Origin: Bordetella sp. H567
GTDB lineage: Bacteria > Pseudomonadota > Gammaproteobacteria > Burkholderiales > Burkholderiaceae_B
Length of the DNA: 64,000 bases
Assembly: GCF_001704295.1 (NCBI RefSeq)
Contig: NZ_CP012334.1
Coordinates: 5,468,084-5,532,083 of the forward strand
Direction: 5' to 3'
In this document: in pieces, positions 56,587-64,000 of the stretch
How the letters are laid out: each line of letters begins with the position of its first letter
Position numbering within the stretch: the first letter of the stretch is position 1
Notes under the pieces: generated by a model
What the model was told of the DNA's origin: nothing
The model's database searches: none
Seen by the model: the letters and a program-made list of their open reading frames with translations, nothing else
Made by a program: the position numbers and the translations under genes

Positions 56587-58755
56587 CTATTGCATATGCA
56601 GCAAGCCGTCTACCGCCACGACGCCGTCGGCGCGGATGAACAGCGGGTTGATTTCCGCTTCGGCAACCGTCACGTCGGTCGCCAGCGCCAGCCGCGAGAA
56701 CGCGGCGATGGCGCGCGCCAGGGCATCGCAGTCACCGCGCGGCAGGCCGCGGAAACCGCGTACCAGCCGCGTGGCGCGCACTTCGTCGATCATTGCGTGC
56801 GCCTCTTGTACGCTGACCGGCGCCAGGCGGATCGCGAAGTCGGGATTCAGTTCGGCGGCGATGCCCCCGGCGCCCAGGACCACGGTGGGCCCCACCAGCG
56901 GATCCAGGCGATAGCCCAGGATCAGCTCCAGCAGCCGGCCTTCCATCACCTGCACCAGGATGCCGTCGATGGTGGCGCCCGGCACGTGGGCGTGCACGTT
57001 ATCCAGCATGGTGGCGATCGCGTCGCGCAGCTGCGCGTCATCGCCGATGCCCACGCGCACGGCGCCCGCATCGGTCTTGTGCGGCACGTCGCGCGACGAG
57101 ACCTTGGCCACGACCGGATACGCGAGGCCATGCGCGGGATCGCCGGCGGGCACGAGGCAGGATCGCGCGACGGGAACGCCCAGGGCCTGGAATACCTGGC
57201 TCGCTTCATACTCCGTGAGGGCACCCGTGCGCGGCATGCCCGGTGGCCAGAGGAAAGGGGTCTGTGCCGCTGCCGGCGCCGGGGCAGGCCGGCGCTGGAA
57301 CAACACGGCCAACGCATCGGCGCAGGCTTCCGGCGTGCGGAAGGCCGCGATGCCGTTCTGCCGCAGCAGCGCCAGCGATGCCGGCGCTTCCGGCGCGAGA
57401 AATGCCGCCATCGGCTTGTTGTCGGGCTTGTGAGCCTGGACCAGGGGATTGACCGCGAAGTCGGGATGGAACTGCGCCGAGGAACCGATCACGCTGAGGA
57501 CCGCGTCGCACCAGTCGGCCAATAGCAGTTGCTCCAGCAAGTCCTTGTATTGCGCGGGCGTGGCCGCCAGCGTCAGGTCGATGACGGGCGTTTCCCGGAT
57601 GCGCAGCCCGCGCCCCGCCATATGCGCCACGAACGCGGGCGGCGGGGCGGCGGCGACCAACCCGCGCATGCCCAGGTTGTCGACCACCGTGGCGGCGCCT
57701 CCACCTGTGGTCGTGATGACCGCCACGCGGGGCGCCCGGCTTGCCGATCCATCGATGTCCGACAGCGTCGCGGACGCTGGCGCAGCGCCGGAGGCGGTCG
57801 TGTCCGGGCGGGCCGCGGTGGCCGCGGCCGCACGCACATCGCGGTAGCGCGCCGCCAGCGGCACGATCTCGAACAGCGTTTCCAGCTGCTGCACACGCAG
57901 CACACCGTGCGCGCGAAAGAAGGCGTCCACCGCAGCGTCATTGCCCGCCATCGCGCCCGTATGCGATTGCGACAGGGCGTCGCCCTGTTCGGAGCGGCCC
58001 AGCTTGTATGCCACGACCGGCTTGCCGGCCTCGCGCGCGCGGCGCAGGGCCGCGGCCAGCACGGTGGACTGGCGCAGGGTTTCCAGGAACAGCAGGATGA
58101 CGCGCGTATGGGGATCATCCACCAGGGCATCGACGACTTCACCCACGCTGATATCGCATTCGTTGCCGACCGAGACGGAACTGGCGAAACCGAAGCCCCG
58201 CGCCGCGGCGCGCGACAGCAGCGACCCCATCATGGAGCCGCTCTGCGACACCATGCTGATGTCGCCGGCCTGCAGGTCGTCGGCCTCGAAGGCCGCATTT
58301 ACCGAAATGATGCCGCCCGTGTGCAGATTGGCGCTGCCTATGCTGTTGGGGCCCAGCAGCCGCACGCCCAGTTCACGGGCACGCGCGACCAGGGCGTGCT
58401 GGCGCGCCATGCCCTCCGGTCCGGCCTCCGCGAAGCCGTCGGAATAGATGGTGACGACGCGTGCGCCGGCGGCGGGACACTGTTCCAGCACGGGCAGGAC
58501 CTGCTCCCCCGGGATCATGACGAAGACGTGGTCCACCGCTTCGGGAAGGTCCGCCAATGTGGGGTAGGCACGTTCGCCCATGATGTCCGCGCGCCCGGCA
58601 TTGATGGGATAGATGCGTCCGGCGTAGTCGTGCTTGCGCATGAAGCGCAGCGGCCGCGCGGTGTTCTTGCGCGCGTCGCCGGACGCGCCCACCAGGGCAA
58701 TGGCGCGCGGCGCCAGCAAAGCTTGTCCCAAGGACGATGAGGAGTTCGATGGCAT
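56587..58755 (-). CDS. acetate--CoA ligase family protein (NDP-forming, fused subunits)
   Basis: 722 residues. The N-terminal CoA-binding domain (APRAIALVGASGDARKNTAR), a ligase-CoA domain with the phosphohistidine motif SHTGAMAGND (around residue 265), and a C-terminal ATP-grasp domain (PVVAKVSSRDVPHKTDAGAV, GYRLDPLVGPTVVLGAGGIA) are fused in one chain. It forms an acyl-CoA from a free acid. It lies 30 nt upstream of the acyl-CoA dehydrogenase on the same strand, so the pair likely activates and then oxidises the same acid. Confidence 0.94.
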   Translation of the reverse strand: MPSNSSSSLGQALLAPRAIALVGASGDARKNTARPLRFMRKHDYAGRIYPINAGRADIMGERAYPTLADLPEAVDHVFVMIPGEQVLPVLEQCPAAGARVVTIYSDGFAEAGPEGMARQHALVARARELGVRLLGPNSIGSANLHTGGIISVNAAFEADDLQAGDISMVSQSGSMMGSLLSRAAARGFGFASSVSVGNECDISVGEVVDALVDDPHTRVILLFLETLRQSTVLAAALRRAREAGKPVVAYKLGRSEQGDALSQSHTGAMAGNDAAVDAFFRAHGVLRVQQLETLFEIVPLAARYRDVRAAAATAARPDTTASGAAPASATLSDIDGSASRAPRVAVITTTGGGAATVVDNLGMRGLVAAAPPPAFVAHMAGRGLRIRETPVIDLTLAATPAQYKDLLEQLLLADWCDAVLSVIGSSAQFHPDFAVNPLVQAHKPDNKPMAAFLAPEAPASLALLRQNGIAAFRTPEACADALAVLFQRRPAPAPAAAQTPFLWPPGMPRTGALTEYEASQVFQALGVPVARSCLVPAGDPAHGLAYPVVAKVSSRDVPHKTDAGAVRVGIGDDAQLRDAIATMLDNVHAHVPGATIDGILVQVMEGRLLELILGYRLDPLVGPTVVLGAGGIAAELNPDFAIRLAPVSVQEAHAMIDEVRATRLVRGFRGLPRGDCDALARAIAAFSRLALATDVTVAEAEINPLFIRADGVVAVDGLLHMQ

Positions 58756-58888
58756 GGCCTGATCCGGTGCTTTGGGTGATCCAGGGCTACGGGCGATTCA
58801 ATGCTTCCGGCAACCCGGGGATGATGAGCGAGTCGATGTTTCCCTGATCCAGGCTTCGAGAAACCAGAAGCCTGGAGATCCAGTGCCT

Positions 58889-60244
58889 TCAGCCGGCGGG
58901 CGGGTCCGCCGCCAGCGCCAGGTCGCTCACAGCCAGGCTCTCCAGCGTCCAGATGGCGGCGCGCAGTTGGCGGGTGCGGTCCGCGCCCAGCACCGGGCCG
59001 GCGAGTTCGTCGAACTTGTCGTTCAACTCCGCATCCGACAGCGGCGCTTCGGGGTCGCCCTTGCGATGGGGCGCGAACTGCTCGTGCCGCATGCCGTCGT
59101 CCGTGACGATGGCCACGCGCGCCGCGCGCATCGAAGGAAAGCCCGCGGTCAGTTGCGGCTCTTCGATCACCGTCACCTTGCGCATGAGCGCGCGCGTGTC
59201 GGTGTCTTCCAAGGCATCCGGTTCGAAGGCCGCCAGGCGTACGGAGCCCTGGCGCATTGCGTGCGCCAGCACGTAGGGCAGGCTGAACCGGGCCTCGAAC
59301 GCGGTCGAAGGATCCGGGTTGCCGGCCACGTCCAGCGCCGCGCGATAGGTCCTTACCTCGATGGATCGTACGCGCTCGGGCCGCACGCCCTTGTCGCGCA
59401 GCGCCAGCGCGGCGTCGATGGCCGCGAAGGTATGGCCACAACAGCCATGGTTCTTCTGTGTGATTTGCGTGATGTTGTAGCGCTCGCCCAGGTCCTCCAG
59501 CACGCTATCCCAGCGTACGTCCCTGGCGAGCGCCGCGCCGAAGCCGACTTCCCCTTCGAGGATGTCCGGCACGCCCGTCACGCCGTGCGCGGCGCCCTGG
59601 CCCGCGCGCACGCCTACTTCCGCGGCATGGCCGGCATGCAGCGCCTTGCTCATGGCGTCGGAACGGAAGGCCTGCTGCAGGGCCGCCGCCATGGTCGCCG
59701 AGGTGGCGATGGCATGGCCCATGACGGCGCTTTTGCCCGGTGCGGCGAGCGCGGCCGCGGCGGCGGCGGCGCCCAGTGATCCTACCGTGCCGGTGGTATG
59801 AAAATACCGGTAGTGCGAAGGCTGCATCGCCGCGGCGATGCGCGTGGAGATTTCATACCCGACGACCACGGCATTCAGTAGCTCGCGCCCGCTGGCGCGC
59901 CGATGCTCCGCCATGGCAAGGGCGGCGGCGATGACCGGGCAGCCCGGATGGTAGGCGCCGTCACGGAAGATATCGTCGAACTCGGGCGCATGCGAGGCGC
60001 TGCCATTGATCCAGGCCGCGGTGGCCGGAAAGGCCGTGGTGCCGTTGCCCGGCAGGCTGGACCGCCCCAGCCCCAGTTCTTCCGCGTGCGCGGCCAGCAG
60101 CTCGCGGCAGGGCGAAATACGCGTGCCTGGATAAAGCGCCGACAGCCAGTCCAGGACGGCGCGCTTGGCGTAGTGCAGGATTTCGTCGGGCAGGCGGGCG
60201 ACGGCGTCGCGCGCCCCGTAAGCGGACAGCGATTCGAGCAGCAT
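58889..60244 (-). CDS. MmgE/PrpD family protein
   Basis: 451 residues from ATG 60244 (GGAG upstream). Family blocks are visible: AKRAVLDWLSALYPGT, ASHAPEFDDIFRDGAYHPGC, VVVGYEISTRIAAAMQPSHY, FHTTGTVGSLGAAAAAAAL and KNHGCCGHTFAAIDAALALR. Members include 2-methylcitrate dehydratase and itaconate decarboxylase-like proteins. Without other methylcitrate genes the substrate is open. It heads the acyl-CoA group behind the LysR gene. Confidence 0.93.
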   Translation of the reverse strand: MLLESLSAYGARDAVARLPDEILHYAKRAVLDWLSALYPGTRISPCRELLAAHAEELGLGRSSLPGNGTTAFPATAAWINGSASHAPEFDDIFRDGAYHPGCPVIAAALAMAEHRRASGRELLNAVVVGYEISTRIAAAMQPSHYRYFHTTGTVGSLGAAAAAAALAAPGKSAVMGHAIATSATMAAALQQAFRSDAMSKALHAGHAAEVGVRAGQGAAHGVTGVPDILEGEVGFGAALARDVRWDSVLEDLGERYNITQITQKNHGCCGHTFAAIDAALALRDKGVRPERVRSIEVRTYRAALDVAGNPDPSTAFEARFSLPYVLAHAMRQGSVRLAAFEPDALEDTDTRALMRKVTVIEEPQLTAGFPSMRAARVAIVTDDGMRHEQFAPHRKGDPEAPLSDAELNDKFDELAGPVLGADRTRQLRAAIWTLESLAVSDLALAADPPAG

Positions 60245-60346
60245 GGGCGTCTCCGGCGTGTCGCGGCGCAATGGCGCGCCGCTGTTGTATTCGCCACTCT
60301 AGCGTGCCCGGCTGCCGTCCGGTTTGAAAAAAAAGCAAACCACCGA

Positions 60347-61276
60347 TCACTGATCCGGTTGGCGCAGCACCGCCAGCAGGTCCGCCATCAGCGGGGAGGA
60401 GAATGGGCTCTCCTGTCGCTGCGCCCCATCCTCGTCGGGGAAGGCATCGCGCACGCAAATGAAGAAATGCCGTTCCGCCCAGGCGTCGGTCAAGCGGATG
60501 AGCACCAGCCCCATGTCGGCCAGGTAGTGGCGCGCGATGCCTTCGGGTACCACGGCAATGCCCAGGCCTTCCCGGATCATGCGGCAGCGCGTCTCGAAGT
60601 TCGACACCTGCAGTTTGACCTTGGGCGGGCGCGACAGGCTCGGCCCCGCGTAGTCCAGGAACTGATCCAGCGAATGGCGGGGGAAGTAGCCCAGCAGGTC
60701 GTAATCCAGGGCGTCTTCCAGGCGCAGCGATGCATGCGCCGCCAGCGGATGGCCGCGCGGCACGACCAGGCCTACCCGGTCGCGCCGAAACGGATACGAG
60801 GACACTCCCGCCGCCGGACGCGCCCCGTGATAGATGCCGATATCGACCGTGCCGTCCGCCACCATGCGTGGAATGTCGTAGCTATGGGCTTCCAGCAGGT
60901 CCACGGCGACGTTCTGGCGGCCCGCCAGGAAGCGCGCCATGGGCGCGGGCAGGAATTGCAGGAGCGTGGAGGGATTGGCCGCGAGCCGGATCTTGGCCTG
61001 GCCATCGGTGGAATAGCTGTCGATCGCCTGTTCCGCCAGCTGCACGCTGCGCAGGATCGCCTTGGCGCGCTGGTACAGCAGCACGCCGGCGGGGGTGGGC
61101 TCCACGCCCCGCCCATGGCGATGCAGCAGCGTGCGGTCGAGATGGCGTTCGAGCTCGGCGATGCGCCGGCTGGCCGCCGAGGTGACGACGTTTTCGCGCT
61201 CCGCCGCCTTGGAAAGGCTTTTTTCCTCGACGGCCGCGACGAAGATTTCAAGCGCGGGGACGTCGAGTTTTTTCAT
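60347..61276 (-). CDS. LysR family transcriptional regulator
   Basis: 309 residues. The N-terminal helix-turn-helix (ALEIFVAAVEEKSLSKAAER, SAASRRIAELERHLDRTLLH) and a substrate-binding domain of periplasmic type follow. It starts 21 nt after the yidC stop on the same strand and lies upstream of the MmgE/PrpD gene, which it probably regulates. LysR genes are usually divergent from their target, so the same-strand order here is less common. Confidence 0.94.
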   Translation of the reverse strand: MKKLDVPALEIFVAAVEEKSLSKAAERENVVTSAASRRIAELERHLDRTLLHRHGRGVEPTPAGVLLYQRAKAILRSVQLAEQAIDSYSTDGQAKIRLAANPSTLLQFLPAPMARFLAGRQNVAVDLLEAHSYDIPRMVADGTVDIGIYHGARPAAGVSSYPFRRDRVGLVVPRGHPLAAHASLRLEDALDYDLLGYFPRHSLDQFLDYAGPSLSRPPKVKLQVSNFETRCRMIREGLGIAVVPEGIARHYLADMGLVLIRLTDAWAERHFFICVRDAFPDEDGAQRQESPFSSPLMADLLAVLRQPDQ

Positions 61277-61297
61277 GATCGACCGCCCCCCGCGTCG

Positions 61298-63004
61298 TCA
61301 GCGCTTGACGGTCCCGGCTTCGGTGCGCAGCTTGCGCGTGATGTACCACTGCTGCAGGATGGACAGCGTGTTGTTGACGCACCAGTACAGCACCAGGCCG
61401 GCGGGGAACATGAACATCATGCCGCCGAACACCAGGGGCATGACCATCATGACCTTGGCCTGCACGGGATCCGGCGGCGTGGGGTTCAGCTTGATCTGCA
61501 GGAACATGGTGGCCATCATGATGGCGGGCAGGATGAAGTAGGGATCATGCACGGACAAGTCATGCACCCAGCCCAGCCAGGGCGCGCCGCGCATCTCCAC
61601 GCTGGCCAGCAGCACCCAGTACAGCGAGATGAAGACGGGGATCTGCACCACCATCGGCAGGCAGCCGCCCAGCGGGTTGATCTTTTCCGTCCGGTACATC
61701 TCCATCATGGCGGCGTTCAGCTTCTGCTTGTCGTCGCCGTACTTTTCCTTGAGCGCCTGCAGCCGCGGGGTGACCTGCTTCATGCGCGCCATGGAGCGAT
61801 AGCTGGTCGCCGCGAGGGGGTAGAACAGCAGCTTGATCAGCACCGTCAGGGCCACGATGGTCCATCCCCAGTTACCCAGGATGGAATGCAGCCAGGTCAT
61901 CAGCGAGAACAGCGGCTTGGCGATGATGGTCAGCCATCCGTAGTCCACCACCAGTTCCAGGCCGGGCGCGAGCGCGGCCATGGCCTTCTGGTCCTGCGGG
62001 CCGACCCACAGATGGGCATCGACGCTGGCCGACGCGCCGGGGGCGATGTCGCCCACGGCTTCGATGGTGCGCGCGGCGTACAGGTTGTCGCGGACCTGCA
62101 GCAGCTCGTTGCTGCGCGCCTTGCCCTGCGGCGGGATCCAGGCCGTGGCGAAGTAGTGCTGCACCACCGCGATCCAGCCGTTGTCCGCCTGCTTGATGTA
62201 GCTGGCCTTCTTCTTTTCGATATCCGAGAACGTGGCCTTCTGGAACTTGTCCTGGTCCGAATACACGGCCATGCCAGTGAAGGTGTGATAGAAGCTGGAC
62301 GTGTCCGGCGGATTGTTGCCGTCGCGCTGCAGCTGCAGATACAGCGAGGGACGTTCCGGGTTGGCGCTGGTGTTCGTCATGTCATGACGGACATCGATGT
62401 CGTAGCGGCCACGATGCAGGGTGTAGGTCTTGGTGACCTTCATCCCGCCCGATTCGGCCTCGAACACCACGTTCAGCGTGTCGCCCGTCATGCTGCGTTC
62501 GCTGGACACCATGCGGAAAGGCGTCTGGTGCGTCGGGAAGCCCGGTTGGCTAGGGGAGCCCACCACGCCCGACTGCGCGGCGTAGTGCAGGTCGGGGGTA
62601 TCGTCCAGGAGCACCGTCGGCTGGTCGCCGCGGTTGGCGTCCCGGTACTTCAGCAGCACGGCCTGCACCAGCTGTGCGCCGGTGGTATCGAAGGTCAGGC
62701 GCAGCACGTCGGTGGTGATGACCACCTTTTGCGAGTCCGCCTGTGCCTTGGCCGCCGCGGCAGGCACGCCGCCCGGCGCGGCCGAGGCCGGCTGGCCGGC
62801 AGCCGGGACGCTGGGGATGGTCGAGCTGGCACCGGGCTGCGCTCCTTCAGGAGCGGCGGCCGGCTTGGCGGGCTGCTGGGCCGTCGGAGTAGCCGTCGGC
62901 ATGCCGAACAGCGACGGCTTTCCGTTATGGACTTGCCAGTTGTTCCAGAGGAGCAACAGCGAGAAAGAGAAAATCATCCAAAGGACGGTTCGTCGGATAT
63001 CCAT
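61298..63004 (-). CDS. yidC: membrane protein insertase YidC
   Basis: 568 residues. N-terminal TM anchor (MDIRRTVLWMIFSFSLLLLW), a large periplasmic domain (about residues 60-350) with a Pro/Ala-rich linker at 38-80, and the five-helix insertase core (GWTIVALTVLIKLLFYPLAA, MYRTEKINPLGGCLPM, LYWCVNNTLSILQQWYI). It inserts and folds inner-membrane proteins alone or with SecYEG. Standard rpmH-rnpA-yidD-yidC order. Confidence 0.98.
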   Translation of the reverse strand: MDIRRTVLWMIFSFSLLLLWNNWQVHNGKPSLFGMPTATPTAQQPAKPAAAPEGAQPGASSTIPSVPAAGQPASAAPGGVPAAAAKAQADSQKVVITTDVLRLTFDTTGAQLVQAVLLKYRDANRGDQPTVLLDDTPDLHYAAQSGVVGSPSQPGFPTHQTPFRMVSSERSMTGDTLNVVFEAESGGMKVTKTYTLHRGRYDIDVRHDMTNTSANPERPSLYLQLQRDGNNPPDTSSFYHTFTGMAVYSDQDKFQKATFSDIEKKKASYIKQADNGWIAVVQHYFATAWIPPQGKARSNELLQVRDNLYAARTIEAVGDIAPGASASVDAHLWVGPQDQKAMAALAPGLELVVDYGWLTIIAKPLFSLMTWLHSILGNWGWTIVALTVLIKLLFYPLAATSYRSMARMKQVTPRLQALKEKYGDDKQKLNAAMMEMYRTEKINPLGGCLPMVVQIPVFISLYWVLLASVEMRGAPWLGWVHDLSVHDPYFILPAIMMATMFLQIKLNPTPPDPVQAKVMMVMPLVFGGMMFMFPAGLVLYWCVNNTLSILQQWYITRKLRTEAGTVKR

Positions 63005-63052
63005 GGTGCCTACAAGGTGAAAGCGGGGCCGGCAAAGCCCGCCAGTTTAGCG

Positions 63053-63337
63053 TCAATCCTGCCGGGCGCGGTGGCCGTGGCCGCAGTGGCAAGGGCCGTC
63101 GGACCGCGGCGCGTCGGGGACGGGATCCAGCCCGCCGGGACTCCAGGGATGGCAGCGTCCGATCCGCCGCGCCGCCAACCACAGACCGTGTAACCCGCCG
63201 TGAGTTTCAATGGCTTCGATCGCGTAGGCCGAGCAGCTGGGCGTGAAACGGCACTGCCGCCCCATCCACGGGCTGAGGAAAAACCGGTAGAACCGGATCG
63301 GGGCGATCAGCAGAGCCGGGATCAAGGACATGCTCAT
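63053..63337 (-). CDS. yidD: membrane protein insertion efficiency factor YidD
   Basis: 94 residues. The compact YidD core is clear: [47 protein letters not shown]. The tail (residues 74-94) is His- and Cys-containing ([12 protein letters not shown]), longer than in the shortest homologues. It starts 7 nt after rnpA, with AAGGTG upstream. It assists insertion of membrane proteins. Confidence 0.95.
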   Translation of the reverse strand: MSMSLIPALLIAPIRFYRFFLSPWMGRQCRFTPSCSAYAIEAIETHGGLHGLWLAARRIGRCHPWSPGGLDPVPDAPRSDGPCHCGHGHRARQD

Positions 63338-63344
63338 GGCACCT

Positions 63345-63716
63345 TCAGGACGGACAGCGTACCAAGCGTGCGAAGTGAGTATCTACTTCGGCCCGGGCGG
63401 CGTGTTTCAGCGCCGTGAGAGACAGATCTGGGACGCGGGCGTGCAGCCGGACGACATAATCGGCCGGAGGCAGGCCATGCCGCCGCGCGCGAAATGCCTC
63501 GCGGATGACACGCTTGATCGCATTCCGGGTGGCGGCGCGGGCCGCATGCCGTTTGGCGATGACCATGCCCAGGCGGGCGCGTCCCGATTCCGGCCCCGCC
63601 GCGGCGCAAGTGATCATGAAAAACGCCCCTCGCGCCAGCCGGCGGCCTTTCAGCGCGGCGGCGAACTCCGAGGGGCGGTGCATCCTCGCCTCCGGGGGAA
63701 GCGTGGCGCGCGGCAT
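63345..63716 (-). CDS. rnpA: ribonuclease P protein component
   Basis: 123 residues from ATG 63716 ([20 protein letters not shown]); the frame is open much further upstream across rpmH, but that part is not RnpA. The RNA-binding RNR motif region reads [20 protein letters not shown], after RLGMVIAKR. It is the protein cofactor of RNase P, which matures the tRNA 5' end. It lies 59 nt after rpmH. Confidence 0.96.
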   Translation of the reverse strand: MPRATLPPEARMHRPSEFAAALKGRRLARGAFFMITCAAAGPESGRARLGMVIAKRHAARAATRNAIKRVIREAFRARRHGLPPADYVVRLHARVPDLSLTALKHAARAEVDTHFARLVRCPS

Positions 63717-63775
63717 GGCGGTCGGCTGCGCGGCCGTCACGGGATCCGTGCGGGGCGCAACGCGCGGCGCGGTGT

Positions 63776-63910
63776 TCAGACCGCCAGGCGCTTGCGACCC
63801 TTGGCGCGACGCGCGTTCAGCACGGCGCGACCGCCACGGGTCTTCATGCGCACGCGGAAACCATGGGTGCGCTTGCGGCGGGTAACGGAGGGTTGGAAGG
63901 TGCGTTTCAT
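63776..63910 (-). CDS. rpmH: 50S ribosomal protein L34
   Basis: 44 residues, [20 protein letters not shown] followed by [20 protein letters not shown] and a short tail, complete and typical. It is a very basic protein of the large subunit. The 90 bp upstream to the window end should hold its promoter and lead toward dnaA, which is not in view. Confidence 0.98.
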   Translation of the reverse strand: MKRTFQPSVTRRKRTHGFRVRMKTRGGRAVLNARRAKGRKRLAV

Positions 63911-64000
63911 GGGTGGTCCACAAAAGAACAATCAAAAAATACGGATGGGCACAGACGCGGGCAACACGGCCCACGCGCCCATGGCTATATGGCGCTTTGG

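Noticed and set aside
59903-63193. 1096-codon plus-strand frame across MmgE/PrpD, LysR and yidC
   Set aside because: It is antisense to three clear genes and crosses their boundaries, with His/Gln/Arg-rich translation typical of shadow frames.
63717-63974. N-terminal extension of rnpA
   Set aside because: The rnpA frame stays open through rpmH, but RnpA proteins are about 120 residues and the extension overlaps a conserved ribosomal gene.

Overview
This window looks like a high-GC betaproteobacterial chromosome of the Bordetella/Achromobacter type. The basis is gene order (tRNA-Tyr/Gly/Thr-tuf-tRNA-Trp-secE-nusG-rplKAJL-rpoBC; mnmG-rsmG-parA-parB; rpmH-rnpA-yidD-yidC) and protein similarity recognised by eye, not a database search. 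It lies next to the replication origin: it contains five parS centromere sites, several clusters of DnaA boxes and the partition operon.

Layout, left to right. 1-6.5 kb: a type VI secretion accessory island with a truncated DUF2169 gene, a small membrane protein and vgrG on the minus strand, then a TssQ-like lipoprotein, a MEKHL-domain protein and an unrecognised 552-residue protein on the plus strand. 6.6-20.9 kb: the minus-strand information-processing block rpoC, rpoB, rplL, rplJ, rplA, rplK, nusG, secE, tRNA-Trp, tuf, tRNA-Thr, tRNA-Gly, tRNA-Tyr, with a consensus sigma-70 promoter before tRNA-Tyr, an L10 leader, a terminator-like attenuator between rplL and rpoB, and a strong terminator after rpoC. 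21.1-26.1 kb: an amine or amino-alcohol catabolism cluster (iron alcohol dehydrogenase, aldehyde dehydrogenase, glutamine-synthetase-like ligase) divergent from a DeoR regulator. 26.2-32.4 kb: a tightly packed minus-strand operon mnmG-rsmG-parA-acetyltransferase-parB-asparaginase.

32.4-37.7 kb is the origin zone: 2.1 kb of non-coding DNA with parS sites and DnaA boxes, a cold-shock gene, a PLP aminotransferase, then 1.3 kb of non-coding DNA holding two collinear copies of an origin-like module 652 bp apart. At its edge sits a gene for a small secreted protein made of six 14-residue repeats. 38-46 kb holds accessory transport and regulation genes (MarR/MATE, nitroreductase, MFS/AraC, FUSC). 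46-55 kb has mnmE and a divergent peptide ABC transporter operon ending in two amidohydrolases. 55-61 kb is a minus-strand acyl-CoA operon (LysR, MmgE/PrpD, NDP-forming CoA ligase, acyl-CoA dehydrogenase) lying between yidC and mnmE, genes that are neighbours in many bacteria. 61-64 kb is yidC-yidD-rnpA-rpmH. dnaA is not in the window; by the usual order it would lie just beyond the right end.

Most housekeeping genes read leftward, away from the right end, which fits a leftward replication fork starting either in the 34-37 kb zone or just past rpmH. No CRISPR array, insertion sequence or prophage was seen. The strongest unexplained signals are the duplicated origin module, the parS site next to the mnmG promoter, the secreted repeat protein, the acetyltransferase inside the parAB operon and a 119-bp inverted-repeat element.
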